DNA of 64,000 nt from Mucilaginibacter straminoryzae. Its GTDB lineage: Bacteria; Bacteroidota; Bacteroidia; Sphingobacteriales; Sphingobacteriaceae. The position numbers and the translations under genes are program-made. The stretch is from NCBI RefSeq assembly GCF_022953055.1, contig NZ_JALJEJ010000007.1:62001-126000 (forward strand). Direction: 5' to 3'. Shown here piece after piece: positions 46,065 to 53,571 of the stretch. The first letter of the stretch is position 1. Each line of letters opens with the position of its first letter. Below the pieces are notes generated by a model, which had not been told where the DNA came from, searched no databases, and saw only the letters and a list, made by a program, of their open reading frames with translations.

Positions 46065-46970
46065 TTAAAAATATCCGCCTTTTTTACGGTCTTCCATGGC
46101 TGCTTCAGAAACCTTGTCGTCCATGCGGGCGCCACGCTCGCTGATCTTTGATTCGCTGATTTCATTAATAATGTCATCTATCTCCGTTGCGTAAGATTCT
46201 ATAGCGGCTGTACAGGTCATATCGCCAACGGTGCGGAACCTTACGTTGCGGCGTTCGATCACGTCCTCTTCGTCCATATTTAAAAACTCGGTAGCCGCCA
46301 TTAGCTGACCATTGCGGGTGATGCAATCGCGCTGGTGAGCGAAATAGATAGAGGGCAAAGGAATATTCTCGCGACGGATATAATTCCACACGTCCAGTTC
46401 TGTCCAGTTACTGATAGGAAACACGCGTACATTTTCCCCCTTATGGATTTTTCCGTTGAAGATACTCCATAGTTCGGGGCGTTGACGTTTGGGATCCCAT
46501 TGGCCGAATTCGTCGCGAACGGAAAAAATACGTTCTTTAGCCCGTGCCTTTTCTTCATCGCGGCGTGCGCCGCCGATGCAGGCGTCAAACTGATGCTTGG
46601 CGATGGTATTCAACAGGGTGACCGTCTGTAAAGCGTTACGGCTGGCATTTTTACCTTTTTGCTCGATCACGTTGCCGGCATCGATATCATCCTGTACATG
46701 ACCGACGATCAGCTTCTCACCGATACGATTGATCATCGCATCACGGTATTCAATCGTTTCCGGGAAATTGTGACCGGTGTCTATATGTACCAACGGAAAC
46801 GGAAATTTCCCGGGTCGAAAAGCTTTTTCTGCCAGGCGTACCAGGGTGATAGAATCTTTGCCACCCGAAAATAGTAGCGCAGGCTTTTCGAATTGACCGG
46901 CTACTTCGCGCAAAATGTAGATCGCTTCTGCTTCCAGCTCATTCAGGTAATCGAGGTTATACTTACTCAT
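46065..46970 (-). CDS. cysD: Sulfate adenylyltransferase subunit 2
   Basis: 301 residues. The PP-loop is LLFSGGKDSITLVRLA near residue 35, followed by VHIDTGHNFPE, GGARRDEEKARAKERIFS, RVFPISNWTELDVW and the C-terminal SERGARMDDK/AMEDRKKGGYF block that is typical of CysD. It forms the catalytic ATP:sulfate adenylyltransferase with CysN in the cytosol. The start overlaps the cysH stop by 4 bp (ATGA type), indicating translational coupling. Confidence 0.94.
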   Translation of the reverse strand: MSKYNLDYLNELEAEAIYILREVAGQFEKPALLFSGGKDSITLVRLAEKAFRPGKFPFPLVHIDTGHNFPETIEYRDAMINRIGEKLIVGHVQDDIDAGNVIEQKGKNASRNALQTVTLLNTIAKHQFDACIGGARRDEEKARAKERIFSVRDEFGQWDPKRQRPELWSIFNGKIHKGENVRVFPISNWTELDVWNYIRRENIPLPSIYFAHQRDCITRNGQLMAATEFLNMDEEDVIERRNVRFRTVGDMTCTAAIESYATEIDDIINEISESKISERGARMDDKVSEAAMEDRKKGGYF

Positions 46971-47689
46971 TCTTTAATTAAATTATCATGTCCTACATGT
47001 AACCCGCACTCTTTTTTAGATTGGTCTTCCCACCACCAGCGGCCGGCCCTGAAATCTTCGCCCGGCTGTATGGCACGGGTACACGGGGCGCAACCAATGC
47101 TTGGAAAACCACGGTCGTGCAGGATATTGTAAGGAATATTGTTATCTGCTATGTATTGCTTTACTTCGTCAAGCGTCCAGTTATAAATAGGGTGGAACTT
47201 GACAATCTGGTTGCCCTCGTCCCATTCTACAGAATCCATAAACTGACGGTTTAAAGACTGCTCGGCACGGATGCCCGTTATCCAAAGCTGGTTACCTTGC
47301 AAAGCTCTTTTAAGTGGTTCTATCTTCCGGATCTGGCAGCACTCTTTGCGGTTTTCAACAGATTCATAGAACGAATTTGGTCCCTTTGCATTCACCATTG
47401 CCTGCAAAGCCTCATGCTGCGGATAATAAGCATGTATCGGCTTGCCGTACATTTCCAACGTGCGGTTCCATACGTAATAAGTCTCCGGAAATAAACGCCC
47501 GGTTTCCAGCGTAAAAACTTTAATCGGCAGATTATTTTTAAAGATCATGTGGGTGATCACCTGATCTTCCCATCCAAAACTGGTAGAAAAAATAACCTCA
47601 CCGGGAAACAAAGCAGCCATTTCTGCCAGTGCTTCAACCGGAGAAAGGCCTTGTATGCGTTGGTTGATATGTTCTGCTACCTTACTCAT
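46967..47689 (-). CDS. cysH: Assimilatory APS reductase (CysH family, Fe-S type)
   Basis: 240 residues. The PAPS-reductase fold (FSTSFGWEDQVITHMI, TLETGRLFPET) carries the Cys pair Cys117-Cys118 (ECCQIRK) and Cys200/Cys203 (GCAPC), which together ligate a 4Fe-4S cluster. This marks the enzyme as an APS reductase rather than a PAPS reductase. The catalytic Cys is Cys228 in KKECGLH. It reduces APS to sulfite and AMP with thioredoxin or glutaredoxin. No APS kinase is needed and none is seen. It begins one base before the preceding stop region, tightly coupled to the fusion gene. Confidence 0.94.
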   Translation of the reverse strand: MSKVAEHINQRIQGLSPVEALAEMAALFPGEVIFSTSFGWEDQVITHMIFKNNLPIKVFTLETGRLFPETYYVWNRTLEMYGKPIHAYYPQHEALQAMVNAKGPNSFYESVENRKECCQIRKIEPLKRALQGNQLWITGIRAEQSLNRQFMDSVEWDEGNQIVKFHPIYNWTLDEVKQYIADNNIPYNILHDRGFPSIGCAPCTRAIQPGEDFRAGRWWWEDQSKKECGLHVGHDNLIKE

Positions 47690-49213
47690 TTAAAAAAATT
47701 TAACTGCAAAACCATAGATGCTTTTTAAGCTGGTGCCTATCACAATTAAGCCTACAGCAACCATAATGGCTTTGGTTGATATCCTGTTAGAAATCCGCGC
47801 GGCAATAGGCGAGGCCAGTGCGCTCCCTAAAATCAGCCCGGCCACTGCCGGCCATTTGGTGGTGTGGCCAATCATCAGAATGAAGGTTACCGAGCCCATC
47901 AGCGCGATAAAGAAACGTGATAATTTTACTGTGCCTAACGAGAAACGGGGGTGGCGGCCGCCTGCAATTAACGTAGACAGTACGATAGAACCCCAACCGC
48001 CGCCGCCAACAGCATCAATAAAACCACCGGCAAGGCCCAGCAATTGTATGCGTTTTACTTTGTCGCCTTTTTTTCTCTTCTTTTTCTCAATTGCTTTCCT
48101 GAAAATAACGATGCCCAGGATCAGCGTATATACAGATACAACCGGCTTGGTGTATTTGCTGTATTCTTCTAACGAAGACAGCAAATAGGCGCCTGTTACA
48201 GCGCCGATTGCACCGGGAATCAATAATAATTTAAATAGTTTCCAATTGATGTTACGCAACCGGTAGTGCATCCAGCCGGCAATACCGTTGCTCATGATCT
48301 CTGACAAATGCACGCCCATACTTGCAGAAGCAGGGGGGAGGCCCATTGTTAGCGAAAATGTTTGTGAGGTTACGCCGTAAGACATGCCGATAGCACCGTC
48401 TATCATTGCAAACACAAACCCTGCACCCAGGAAATAATAGAACAGCGGGTCTACATTTTGTACGTAAGTTCTGAAACCGGGATCTTGTGCCCAAAGTGCG
48501 GTAACCACAACGGCAATTGATACTACAATGGTGCTCCAGATCACCCAGCGGAACGTGTTCTTAAATTCTGATTTTTGCTTTTCTACAGGCTTCACCAATA
48601 CAGCAGTTGCTTCATTTAGGGCTTTTACCTTGTAGGCAAAATCGCCTTTAAGCGTAGCCCTTAAATCGCTGAGTTGTTGTAGTGAGGTGTCGATTTCATC
48701 TGGTAAGCCATCGTTCAAAACCTCTTTTAACCGTTTGGCGACCGTGGGTGATTTGCCATTGGTAGAGATGGCAATTTTTAAATCGCCTTTCTTTACAATA
48801 GAACCCAGGTAAAAATCGCAAAGATCTGGTTTATCTGCTACATTGATGAGTAGCTTGCGCTCCCTTGCCGACTGGCGAATGTAATCGTTTAATTGCGGGT
48901 TGTTGGTTGCCGCCACCACGAGGTCGGCAGTATTCAGATCATCCTCTTCAAAAGCTTTTTGAATAATCGTTATCTGCGGATAGTCTGCCGTTAATGCGGT
49001 CACTTCCGGCAGAATTTCCAATGCAATAATGGTCACCTTTGCTTGCGGACTGTTATTCAACAGCGCTTGCAACTTTTCCAGGCCTACGTTTCCGGCACCA
49101 ATAAGCACGGTATGCAACTGGTTCAGTTTTAAAAAAACCGGAAACAGCTGATTCCCCTCTGTCTGAGCAGCGCTTAATATGCCTGATCCGTTATTCCTGG
49201 GCAACAATGTCAT
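47690..49213 (-). CDS. Fusion of sirohaem synthase N-domain (precorrin-2 dehydrogenase/ferrochelatase) with a TauE/SafE transporter
   Basis: 507 residues from MTLLPRNNGSG; longer N-terminal extensions overlap cobA deeply and look unnatural. Residues about 20-215 are the CysG-N/Met8p-like domain: VFLKLNQLHTVLIGAGNVGLEKL (NAD loop), VVAATNNPQLNDYI, INVADKPDLCDF (likely catalytic Asp) and KIAISTNGKSPTVAKRLKE. Residues about 245-507 are a TauE/SafE (TSUP) permease with about eight helices (DGAIGMSYGVTSQTFSLTMGLPPASASMGVHLSE; GLAGGFIDAVGGGGWGSIV). It would make sirohaem for sulfite reductase and move sulfite, sulfate or a related anion. It starts 23 bp inside the end of cobA. Confidence 0.88.
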   Translation of the reverse strand: MTLLPRNNGSGILSAAQTEGNQLFPVFLKLNQLHTVLIGAGNVGLEKLQALLNNSPQAKVTIIALEILPEVTALTADYPQITIIQKAFEEDDLNTADLVVAATNNPQLNDYIRQSARERKLLINVADKPDLCDFYLGSIVKKGDLKIAISTNGKSPTVAKRLKEVLNDGLPDEIDTSLQQLSDLRATLKGDFAYKVKALNEATAVLVKPVEKQKSEFKNTFRWVIWSTIVVSIAVVVTALWAQDPGFRTYVQNVDPLFYYFLGAGFVFAMIDGAIGMSYGVTSQTFSLTMGLPPASASMGVHLSEIMSNGIAGWMHYRLRNINWKLFKLLLIPGAIGAVTGAYLLSSLEEYSKYTKPVVSVYTLILGIVIFRKAIEKKKRKKGDKVKRIQLLGLAGGFIDAVGGGGWGSIVLSTLIAGGRHPRFSLGTVKLSRFFIALMGSVTFILMIGHTTKWPAVAGLILGSALASPIAARISNRISTKAIMVAVGLIVIGTSLKSIYGFAVKFF

Positions 49214-49988
49214 AAAACTCTCTGATGGGTTGGAACTTTGGATGTAACGAAACAACGTCGCCAAAAACCAGCATGGCCGGTGACTGTACCTTGTTTTCTT
49301 CGGCAAGTTCTACAATGGTATTTACTACACCAATCACTACTTTTTCCTGCGCGGTAGAACCGCTTTGGATTACTGCCACCGGCAGTCGATGTTTACCTTG
49401 CTGCTTAAATATTTCTGCAATTTCTGCCAGTTTGTGCAGTCCCATCAGCACTACTACGGTAGCTTTTGATTTTGCGGCTTCAAACAAATCCGGAGAAATA
49501 TTTCCGCTGGCGGTTGTGCCGGTAACTACCCAGAAACTTTCGCTCAGCCCGCGGTGGGTAACAGGTATTTGCTGCAACCCAGGGACCCCAATGGAACTGG
49601 AAATGCCAGGAATAACCTGCGCCGGGATACTGTAAGAAGCGGCATGGTCTAATTCTTCATAACCGCGTCCGAATACAAACGGGTCCCCGCCTTTTAAGCG
49701 TACTACATGGCCATAGTTGATCGCATAATCGATCATTAGCTTGTTTACCGCTTCCTGCGAATAGGAATGATCGCCGGAACGCTTACCTACATATACTTTG
49801 GTGGCATGGGCTGGAGCAAAGTCCAGCAGTTCTTCATTAACCAGGGCATCGTATAAAACCACATCAGCAGTTTGTAATGCTTTAATGCCCTTTACAGTGA
49901 TCAGCTCTGCATCGCCGGGACCGGCACCAACTAAGGTTATGCGTGGTTCTTTAACTGTATTTTTTGTCTGATTAGCGGTCACGATCAT
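49191..49988 (-). CDS. cobA: Uroporphyrinogen-III C-methyltransferase (SUMT)
   Basis: 265 residues with all SUMT blocks: TLVGAGPGDAELITVKGIKAL, VLYDALVNEELL, VRLKGGDPFVFGRGYEE, VIPGISSSIGVPGLQQIPVTHRG and VVLMGLHKLAEI. It methylates uroporphyrinogen III twice with S-adenosylmethionine to give precorrin-2, the first dedicated step toward sirohaem, the cofactor of the sulfite reductase encoded just upstream. Its ATG overlaps the sulfite-reductase stop by 4 bp. Confidence 0.93.
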   Translation of the reverse strand: MIVTANQTKNTVKEPRITLVGAGPGDAELITVKGIKALQTADVVLYDALVNEELLDFAPAHATKVYVGKRSGDHSYSQEAVNKLMIDYAINYGHVVRLKGGDPFVFGRGYEELDHAASYSIPAQVIPGISSSIGVPGLQQIPVTHRGLSESFWVVTGTTASGNISPDLFEAAKSKATVVVLMGLHKLAEIAEIFKQQGKHRLPVAVIQSGSTAQEKVVIGVVNTIVELAEENKVQSPAMLVFGDVVSLHPKFQPIREFYDIVAQE

Positions 49989-52078
49989 ACCAGTGCCTCC
50001 CGTTTTAATTTAATGGTTTCCAGGAACGAAGCTGCTTCTGCCAGATACTTGGTGGCAAACTCTTTTGATGGTTCGTTCTGGTTTATTTGTAATACCAGTT
50101 CGTTAAAACTGGTGGTTAGTTCAATTTCTTTTGTATCAACGTAGTGCGCGTCGAACTCTTTAACTACGCCTATTTGTGTGCTGGCGTTTACATTTTTCTG
50201 AAGCAGTAAAGCCTTTGCACCACTTACTAAAGCTGCATAAGCGTGGTAGATGGCATCAGCCCAGCGGCTATCAGCAAAGGCGCCGTTTGCCCATTCCAGT
50301 TTTTCTTCCGCTTCATAAATAAGAGTAGCCACAAGGTCTATTACTACACCGGCACACTCGCCTACGCCGATTGCTGTTTTATAGGTTTCTTCATGTCCCC
50401 AATCCACAAATTCCTCGTCTTGTAAGTTCGTCAGATCGGCCAGTGGCTTCAGCAACTGGTAGAAATAGTCTTTACCCTGGCGGTCGTAATAGTGGTGGAA
50501 AACTTCATTTTCAGCGGCATTTACTTTATAATCATCCAACACTTTGCGTAGCACCTGGTCGGCACGCTTCGCGGGCACTTTAATCACTTTATCTGATGCG
50601 CGGCCTACACCATCGCCAACCGTACCGCCGCCCAGTAATACTTGTACAGATGGTAACACCTTGCCGTTTGCCTTTAAAGAACTGCCATGGAAGCCAATGT
50701 GCGCCAAGCCATGTTGACCACATGAATTCATACAGCCGCTGATCTTGATCTTAATATCACGGTTGTAAATAAAGTCTTCGTATTCGCGGTAGATGATATC
50801 TTCTAACACGACGGCCAAAGTCATGCTGTTAGAAATCCCCAGGTTACAGGTATCTGTACCGGGACAGGTGGTCACGTCGGCTACGCTATCAAAACCCGGC
50901 GCAGCAAAGTTTATTTCATTCAGTGCCTGGTAGAGTGATGGCAACGCTTCTTTGCGAACGAACTTTAGTAGCAAGCCCTGGTTTTGCGTTACCCGGATCT
51001 CGTCAGCAACAAAGGGTTTAATTGCAGCAACCAAAGCGCGGGCTTCGTCAGAATGGATATCACCTTTGGGTACTTTAATATACACGCCAAAAAAGCCGGT
51101 TTGTTTCTGTTCGAACACGTTAGTCAGCAACCATTGCTCGTAGCGTAAAGGGTTACTTAACTGTTCTGACGTTAACAGGTCTTGTGCCAGAGCAGGAATT
51201 TCTGGTTGCGCTAACACTTCGCGGTTGATGGGATAAGTTTTAACCTTATTCGCGATTTTTTCAGCCGAAGCCAGACGGATCACTTCTTCTAAGCCGATCT
51301 TTTGGATTAAAAATTTCAGGCGTGCTTTATTGCGGTTGTTGCGTTCGCCGTAGCGGTCAAACACGCGGATAACGGCTTCGATATAAGGGATCAGTTCATC
51401 TTCCGGCAAAAATTCTTCTACCAGGTGTGCTAAAACGGGTTGTGCACCAAGGCCGCCACCTAATAATACCTTGAAACCGCGTTCGCCATTTGCCTTTAAT
51501 TTGGGGATAAAGCCCAGGTCGTGGATATAGCTGAATGCGGTATCTGCTTCGCTTGAAGAAAAGCTGATCTTGAATTTACGGCCCATTTCCTGACAGATGG
51601 GGTTGCGCAGAAAATATTCGAACGTGGCTTGTGCGTATGGCGAAACATCAAATGGCTCCTGCGGATCAATACCAGCGGTAGGCGAGGCGGTAACGTTACG
51701 AACGGTATTGCCGCATGCTTCGCGTAGGGTGATATCATCCTGCTCCAGTTCGGCCCAAAGTTGCGGCGTACGGTCGAGGCTTACGTAGTGGATCTGGATA
51801 TCCTGACGGGTAGTGAGGTGCAGGTTGCTGCTCCCGTATTCGTCAGAAATGTCGGCAATGCGTAACAATTGCTTGAAGGTTACTTTGCCGAATGGCAGCT
51901 TGATGCGCACCATTTGTACACCTGGCTGCCGCTGTCCGTAGATGCCGCGAGCCAGGCGCAGGCTGCGAAATTTCTCGTCGTGTATTTTGCCCTCGCGAAA
52001 AGCACGGATCTTTTTTTCCAGATCGATGATGTCTTTCTCAACTACCGGGTTTTCTAATTCTGTTCTGAAACTTTGCAT
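49985..52078 (-). CDS. Sirohaem sulfite reductase fused to a C-terminal HEPN domain
   Basis: 697 residues. The nitrite/sulfite reductase part covers about residues 1-570, with two ferredoxin-like half-domains and the sirohaem/4Fe-4S ligands Cys405, Cys411, Cys449 and Cys453 (TCPGTDTC and SGCMNSC, the C-x5-C-x37-C-x3-C layout). From about 575 the sequence (ECAGVVIDLVATLIYEAEEKLEWANGAF, then DAIYHAYAALVSGAKALL) is a helical HEPN-type domain. It reduces sulfite to sulfide with six electrons. First structural gene of the operon, 19 bp after an attenuator-like hairpin. The HEPN part's role is unknown. Confidence 0.92.
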   Translation of the reverse strand: MQSFRTELENPVVEKDIIDLEKKIRAFREGKIHDEKFRSLRLARGIYGQRQPGVQMVRIKLPFGKVTFKQLLRIADISDEYGSSNLHLTTRQDIQIHYVSLDRTPQLWAELEQDDITLREACGNTVRNVTASPTAGIDPQEPFDVSPYAQATFEYFLRNPICQEMGRKFKISFSSSEADTAFSYIHDLGFIPKLKANGERGFKVLLGGGLGAQPVLAHLVEEFLPEDELIPYIEAVIRVFDRYGERNNRNKARLKFLIQKIGLEEVIRLASAEKIANKVKTYPINREVLAQPEIPALAQDLLTSEQLSNPLRYEQWLLTNVFEQKQTGFFGVYIKVPKGDIHSDEARALVAAIKPFVADEIRVTQNQGLLLKFVRKEALPSLYQALNEINFAAPGFDSVADVTTCPGTDTCNLGISNSMTLAVVLEDIIYREYEDFIYNRDIKIKISGCMNSCGQHGLAHIGFHGSSLKANGKVLPSVQVLLGGGTVGDGVGRASDKVIKVPAKRADQVLRKVLDDYKVNAAENEVFHHYYDRQGKDYFYQLLKPLADLTNLQDEEFVDWGHEETYKTAIGVGECAGVVIDLVATLIYEAEEKLEWANGAFADSRWADAIYHAYAALVSGAKALLLQKNVNASTQIGVVKEFDAHYVDTKEIELTTSFNELVLQINQNEPSKEFATKYLAEAASFLETIKLKREALV

Positions 52079-52096
52079 CCCGCAATTAATTCTTTT

Positions 52097-52135
52097 AAAA
52101 GAAAACCCCTTCTGCTTTGCGGCCGAAGGGGTTTT
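52097..52135 (-). terminator. Attenuator terminator between Cys-leader and sulfite reductase gene
   Basis: A perfect 11-bp stem, AAAACCCCTTC / GAAGGGGTTTT (52102-52112 with 52125-52135), 12-base loop; on the minus strand it is followed by a T tract (TTTTCTTTT). It lies 29 bases after the leader-peptide stop and ends 19 bases before the sulfite reductase ATG, so it can stop transcription before the operon. Competing pairings are possible in the leader, e.g. TTGCT/AGCAA around the Cys codons and GCCT/AGGC spanning the leader stop. Confidence 0.85.
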
Positions 52136-52163
52136 GTATCGTTAAACTTACCTTATAACAGCC

Positions 52164-52226
52164 TTAACCTTGCTTACCCAGGCAGCAACAAATCATGGCC
52201 ATCATATCAGTAATTCGGTTATTCAT
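52164..52226 (-). CDS. Cysteine-triplet leader peptide of the sulfate-assimilation operon
   Basis: 20 codons: ATG at 52226-52224, stop TAA at 52164-52166. It begins MNNRITDMMAM and ends ICCCLGKQG, with three consecutive Cys codons (TGT TGC TGC). It is preceded by a TATATTTG box that puts the transcription start only about 7 bases upstream of the ATG. The intrinsic terminator follows 29 bases after its stop. Leader ORF, regulatory codons of the pathway's end product and a terminator together match amino-acid attenuators such as those of trp or his operons, here for cysteine. Confidence 0.75.
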   Translation of the reverse strand: MNNRITDMMAMICCCLGKQG

Positions 52227-52239
52227 TATCTTAATATCA

Positions 52240-52271
52240 CAAATATATATATAGTATAGAGAAATAGTAGA
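52240..52271 (-). promoter_or_regulatory. Promoter of the sulfate operon with shared TCTACTATTTCT motif
   Basis: On the minus strand TATATTTG (52247-52240) fits the -7 consensus. No good -33 TTTG is present. Just upstream, TCTACTATTTCTCTATA (52271-52255) repeats the motif that follows the -7 box of the TonB receptor promoter (41501). A weak -33 together with an upstream motif suggests an activator; the Rrf2 gene upstream is a candidate. Confidence 0.65.
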
Positions 52272-52312
52272 AATTTTTGAAAAAAGTTTGTAGCGCGTGA
52301 GAGAATATGCTG

Positions 52313-52750
52313 TTAAAGCAAAATAGAGAGGTTGCCTTCGCGTGCGATTACGTCGGCAATGCTGGTTTCAGAAAGGATTTTTAACGTAGCATCGCGTACC
52401 TGGATAAACACATCGCGGATGCCACAGGTTTTTTCATCGTGGCATTCGTCACACTTATGGTAAAAATTTAAACTGGCGCATGGAACCATAGCGATAGGGC
52501 CATCAGTTATACGCATAATATTCACCAGGTAAATATCTTTAGGGTCTTTATTTAAACTGTAACCGCCACCCGCGCCTTTTTTACTGTACAGGAACCCCGA
52601 GTTGCGCAATTCTAACAGGATCTGTTCCAGAAATTTCTTTGGTATTTTTTCGATCTCTGCTATTTTAGAGATCTGCATCGGGGGCTGATCTGTGTTTTTA
52701 CCTAAAATTACCAGCGCTTTAATAGCGTATTTGGTTTTTTTCGAAAGCAT
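52313..52750 (-). CDS. Rrf2 family transcriptional regulator
   Basis: 145 residues. The winged helix (TKYAIKALVILGKNTDQPPMQISKIAEIEKIPKKFLEQILLELRNSGFLYSKKGAGGGYSL) is complete. Four Cys lie in the sensor region: Cys91, Cys100, Cys103 and Cys109 (VPCASLNFYHKCDECHDEKTCG), enough to bind an Fe-S cluster as in IscR or NsrR. It is 87 bp upstream of the sulfate operon's leader and on the same strand, so control of sulfur genes (CymR-like role) is likely, sensing sulfide, cysteine supply or cluster state. Confidence 0.88.
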   Translation of the reverse strand: MLSKKTKYAIKALVILGKNTDQPPMQISKIAEIEKIPKKFLEQILLELRNSGFLYSKKGAGGGYSLNKDPKDIYLVNIMRITDGPIAMVPCASLNFYHKCDECHDEKTCGIRDVFIQVRDATLKILSETSIADVIAREGNLSILL

Positions 52751-52767
52751 TTTATCAATTACGGCTG

Positions 52768-52775
52768 CAAATGTA
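52768..52775 (-). promoter_or_regulatory. Candidate -7 box of the Rrf2 gene
   Basis: TACATTTG on the minus strand matches TAnnTTTG and lies 17 bases before the start codon. A dyad-like ATAGCTAT just upstream (about 52785-52792) could be an autoregulatory site. No clear -33 element. Confidence 0.45.
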
Positions 52776-52904
52776 CGAAAGAAATATAGCTATTATTATT
52801 TGAAATACCGGCGAATAAAATTTTCTAACTACGAAATGTTTAAAAATATGCTATTGTAAGCTCCGTTCTTTTTTTAACCTTTGCTATAGAATTATTACTA
52901 AAAC

Positions 52905-53405
52905 ATGTACCGTCATATTCAGGATTTTTTAAACGACTGGAAAACAGAAGCAGGGAACACCGTTAAAATTTTTTCGGGCATTACCGAAGAGGTGAAGACG
53001 CAGAAAATTAATGAAAACGTACGGTCATTGGAAAGGCTTGCCTGGCATATCACCCACACCATTACTGAAATGGGTACGCAAGCCGGATTATTTGAGGCAG
53101 ACGCGTTGGAGCATTATGCCGTTCCGGAGACGATGCAGCAAATGATAGAGGTTTATCAGCAATATAATGCCATATTAGGACAAACCGTGCGTAGCAAGTG
53201 GACAGATTCTTCGCTAGAAGATGAAGTTCCCATGTATGGCGAGAGCTGGAAGAAAGGACAAGTACTTTCTGTAATTATTGCTCACGAGGCGCATCACCGC
53301 AGCCAGATGACCGTAATTATGCGTGTACTGGGCTTGAAAGTTCCCGGTTTATATGGTCCGTCTAAAGAAGAATGGGCTGAAATGGGTATTCCTGCAATGG
53401 AATAG
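52905..53405 (+). CDS. DinB/YfiT-like family protein
   Basis: 166 residues. The metal-binding four-helix bundle of the DinB family is visible: the first His lies in LERLAWHITHTITEM (near residue 47) and the pair in IIAHEAHHRSQMTVIMRVLG (near residues 126-131). Members act as metal-dependent thiol transferases or hydrolases (bacillithiol S-transferase type), or have unknown roles. It is divergent from the Rrf2 regulator, so joint regulation with sulfur genes is possible but not shown. Confidence 0.82.
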   Translation: MYRHIQDFLNDWKTEAGNTVKIFSGITEEVKTQKINENVRSLERLAWHITHTITEMGTQAGLFEADALEHYAVPETMQQMIEVYQQYNAILGQTVRSKWTDSSLEDEVPMYGESWKKGQVLSVIIAHEAHHRSQMTVIMRVLGLKVPGLYGPSKEEWAEMGIPAME

Positions 53406-53406
53406 C

Positions 53407-53568
53407 GGCCTCTCCCTAACCCGTGTTGTAGAGACGCAATACCTTGCGTCTCGAATTTTAATCATGTTATGATCCTGAGACAAGAAGTGTCGTGTCTCTA
53501 CAATATATCCGCAACGTTGGGTGTATAATTTGTGAAAGCCCTTCCCCTAGGGAAGGGTTGGGATGGGC
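53407..53568. repeat. Nested palindromic repeats
   Basis: The outer unit has GCCTCTCCCTAACCC at the left (53408-53422) and GGGTTGGGATGGGC at the right (53555-53568), with a CCCTTCCC/GGGAAGGG hairpin at the right end. Inside it lies a different element, bounded by TTGTAGAGAC (53426-53435) and GTCTCTACAA (53494-53503), itself holding a perfect GAGACGCAA-TACC-TTGCGTCTC hairpin (53431-53452). The arrangement looks like one repeat inserted in another. Confidence 0.75.
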
Positions 53569-53571
53569 TGA

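Noticed and set aside
49214..49306. Longer N-terminus for the sirohaem-synthase/TauE fusion
   Set aside because: The extra 31 residues lie inside the end of cobA and do not resemble the domain; the ATG at 49213 gives the normal overlap for this operon.
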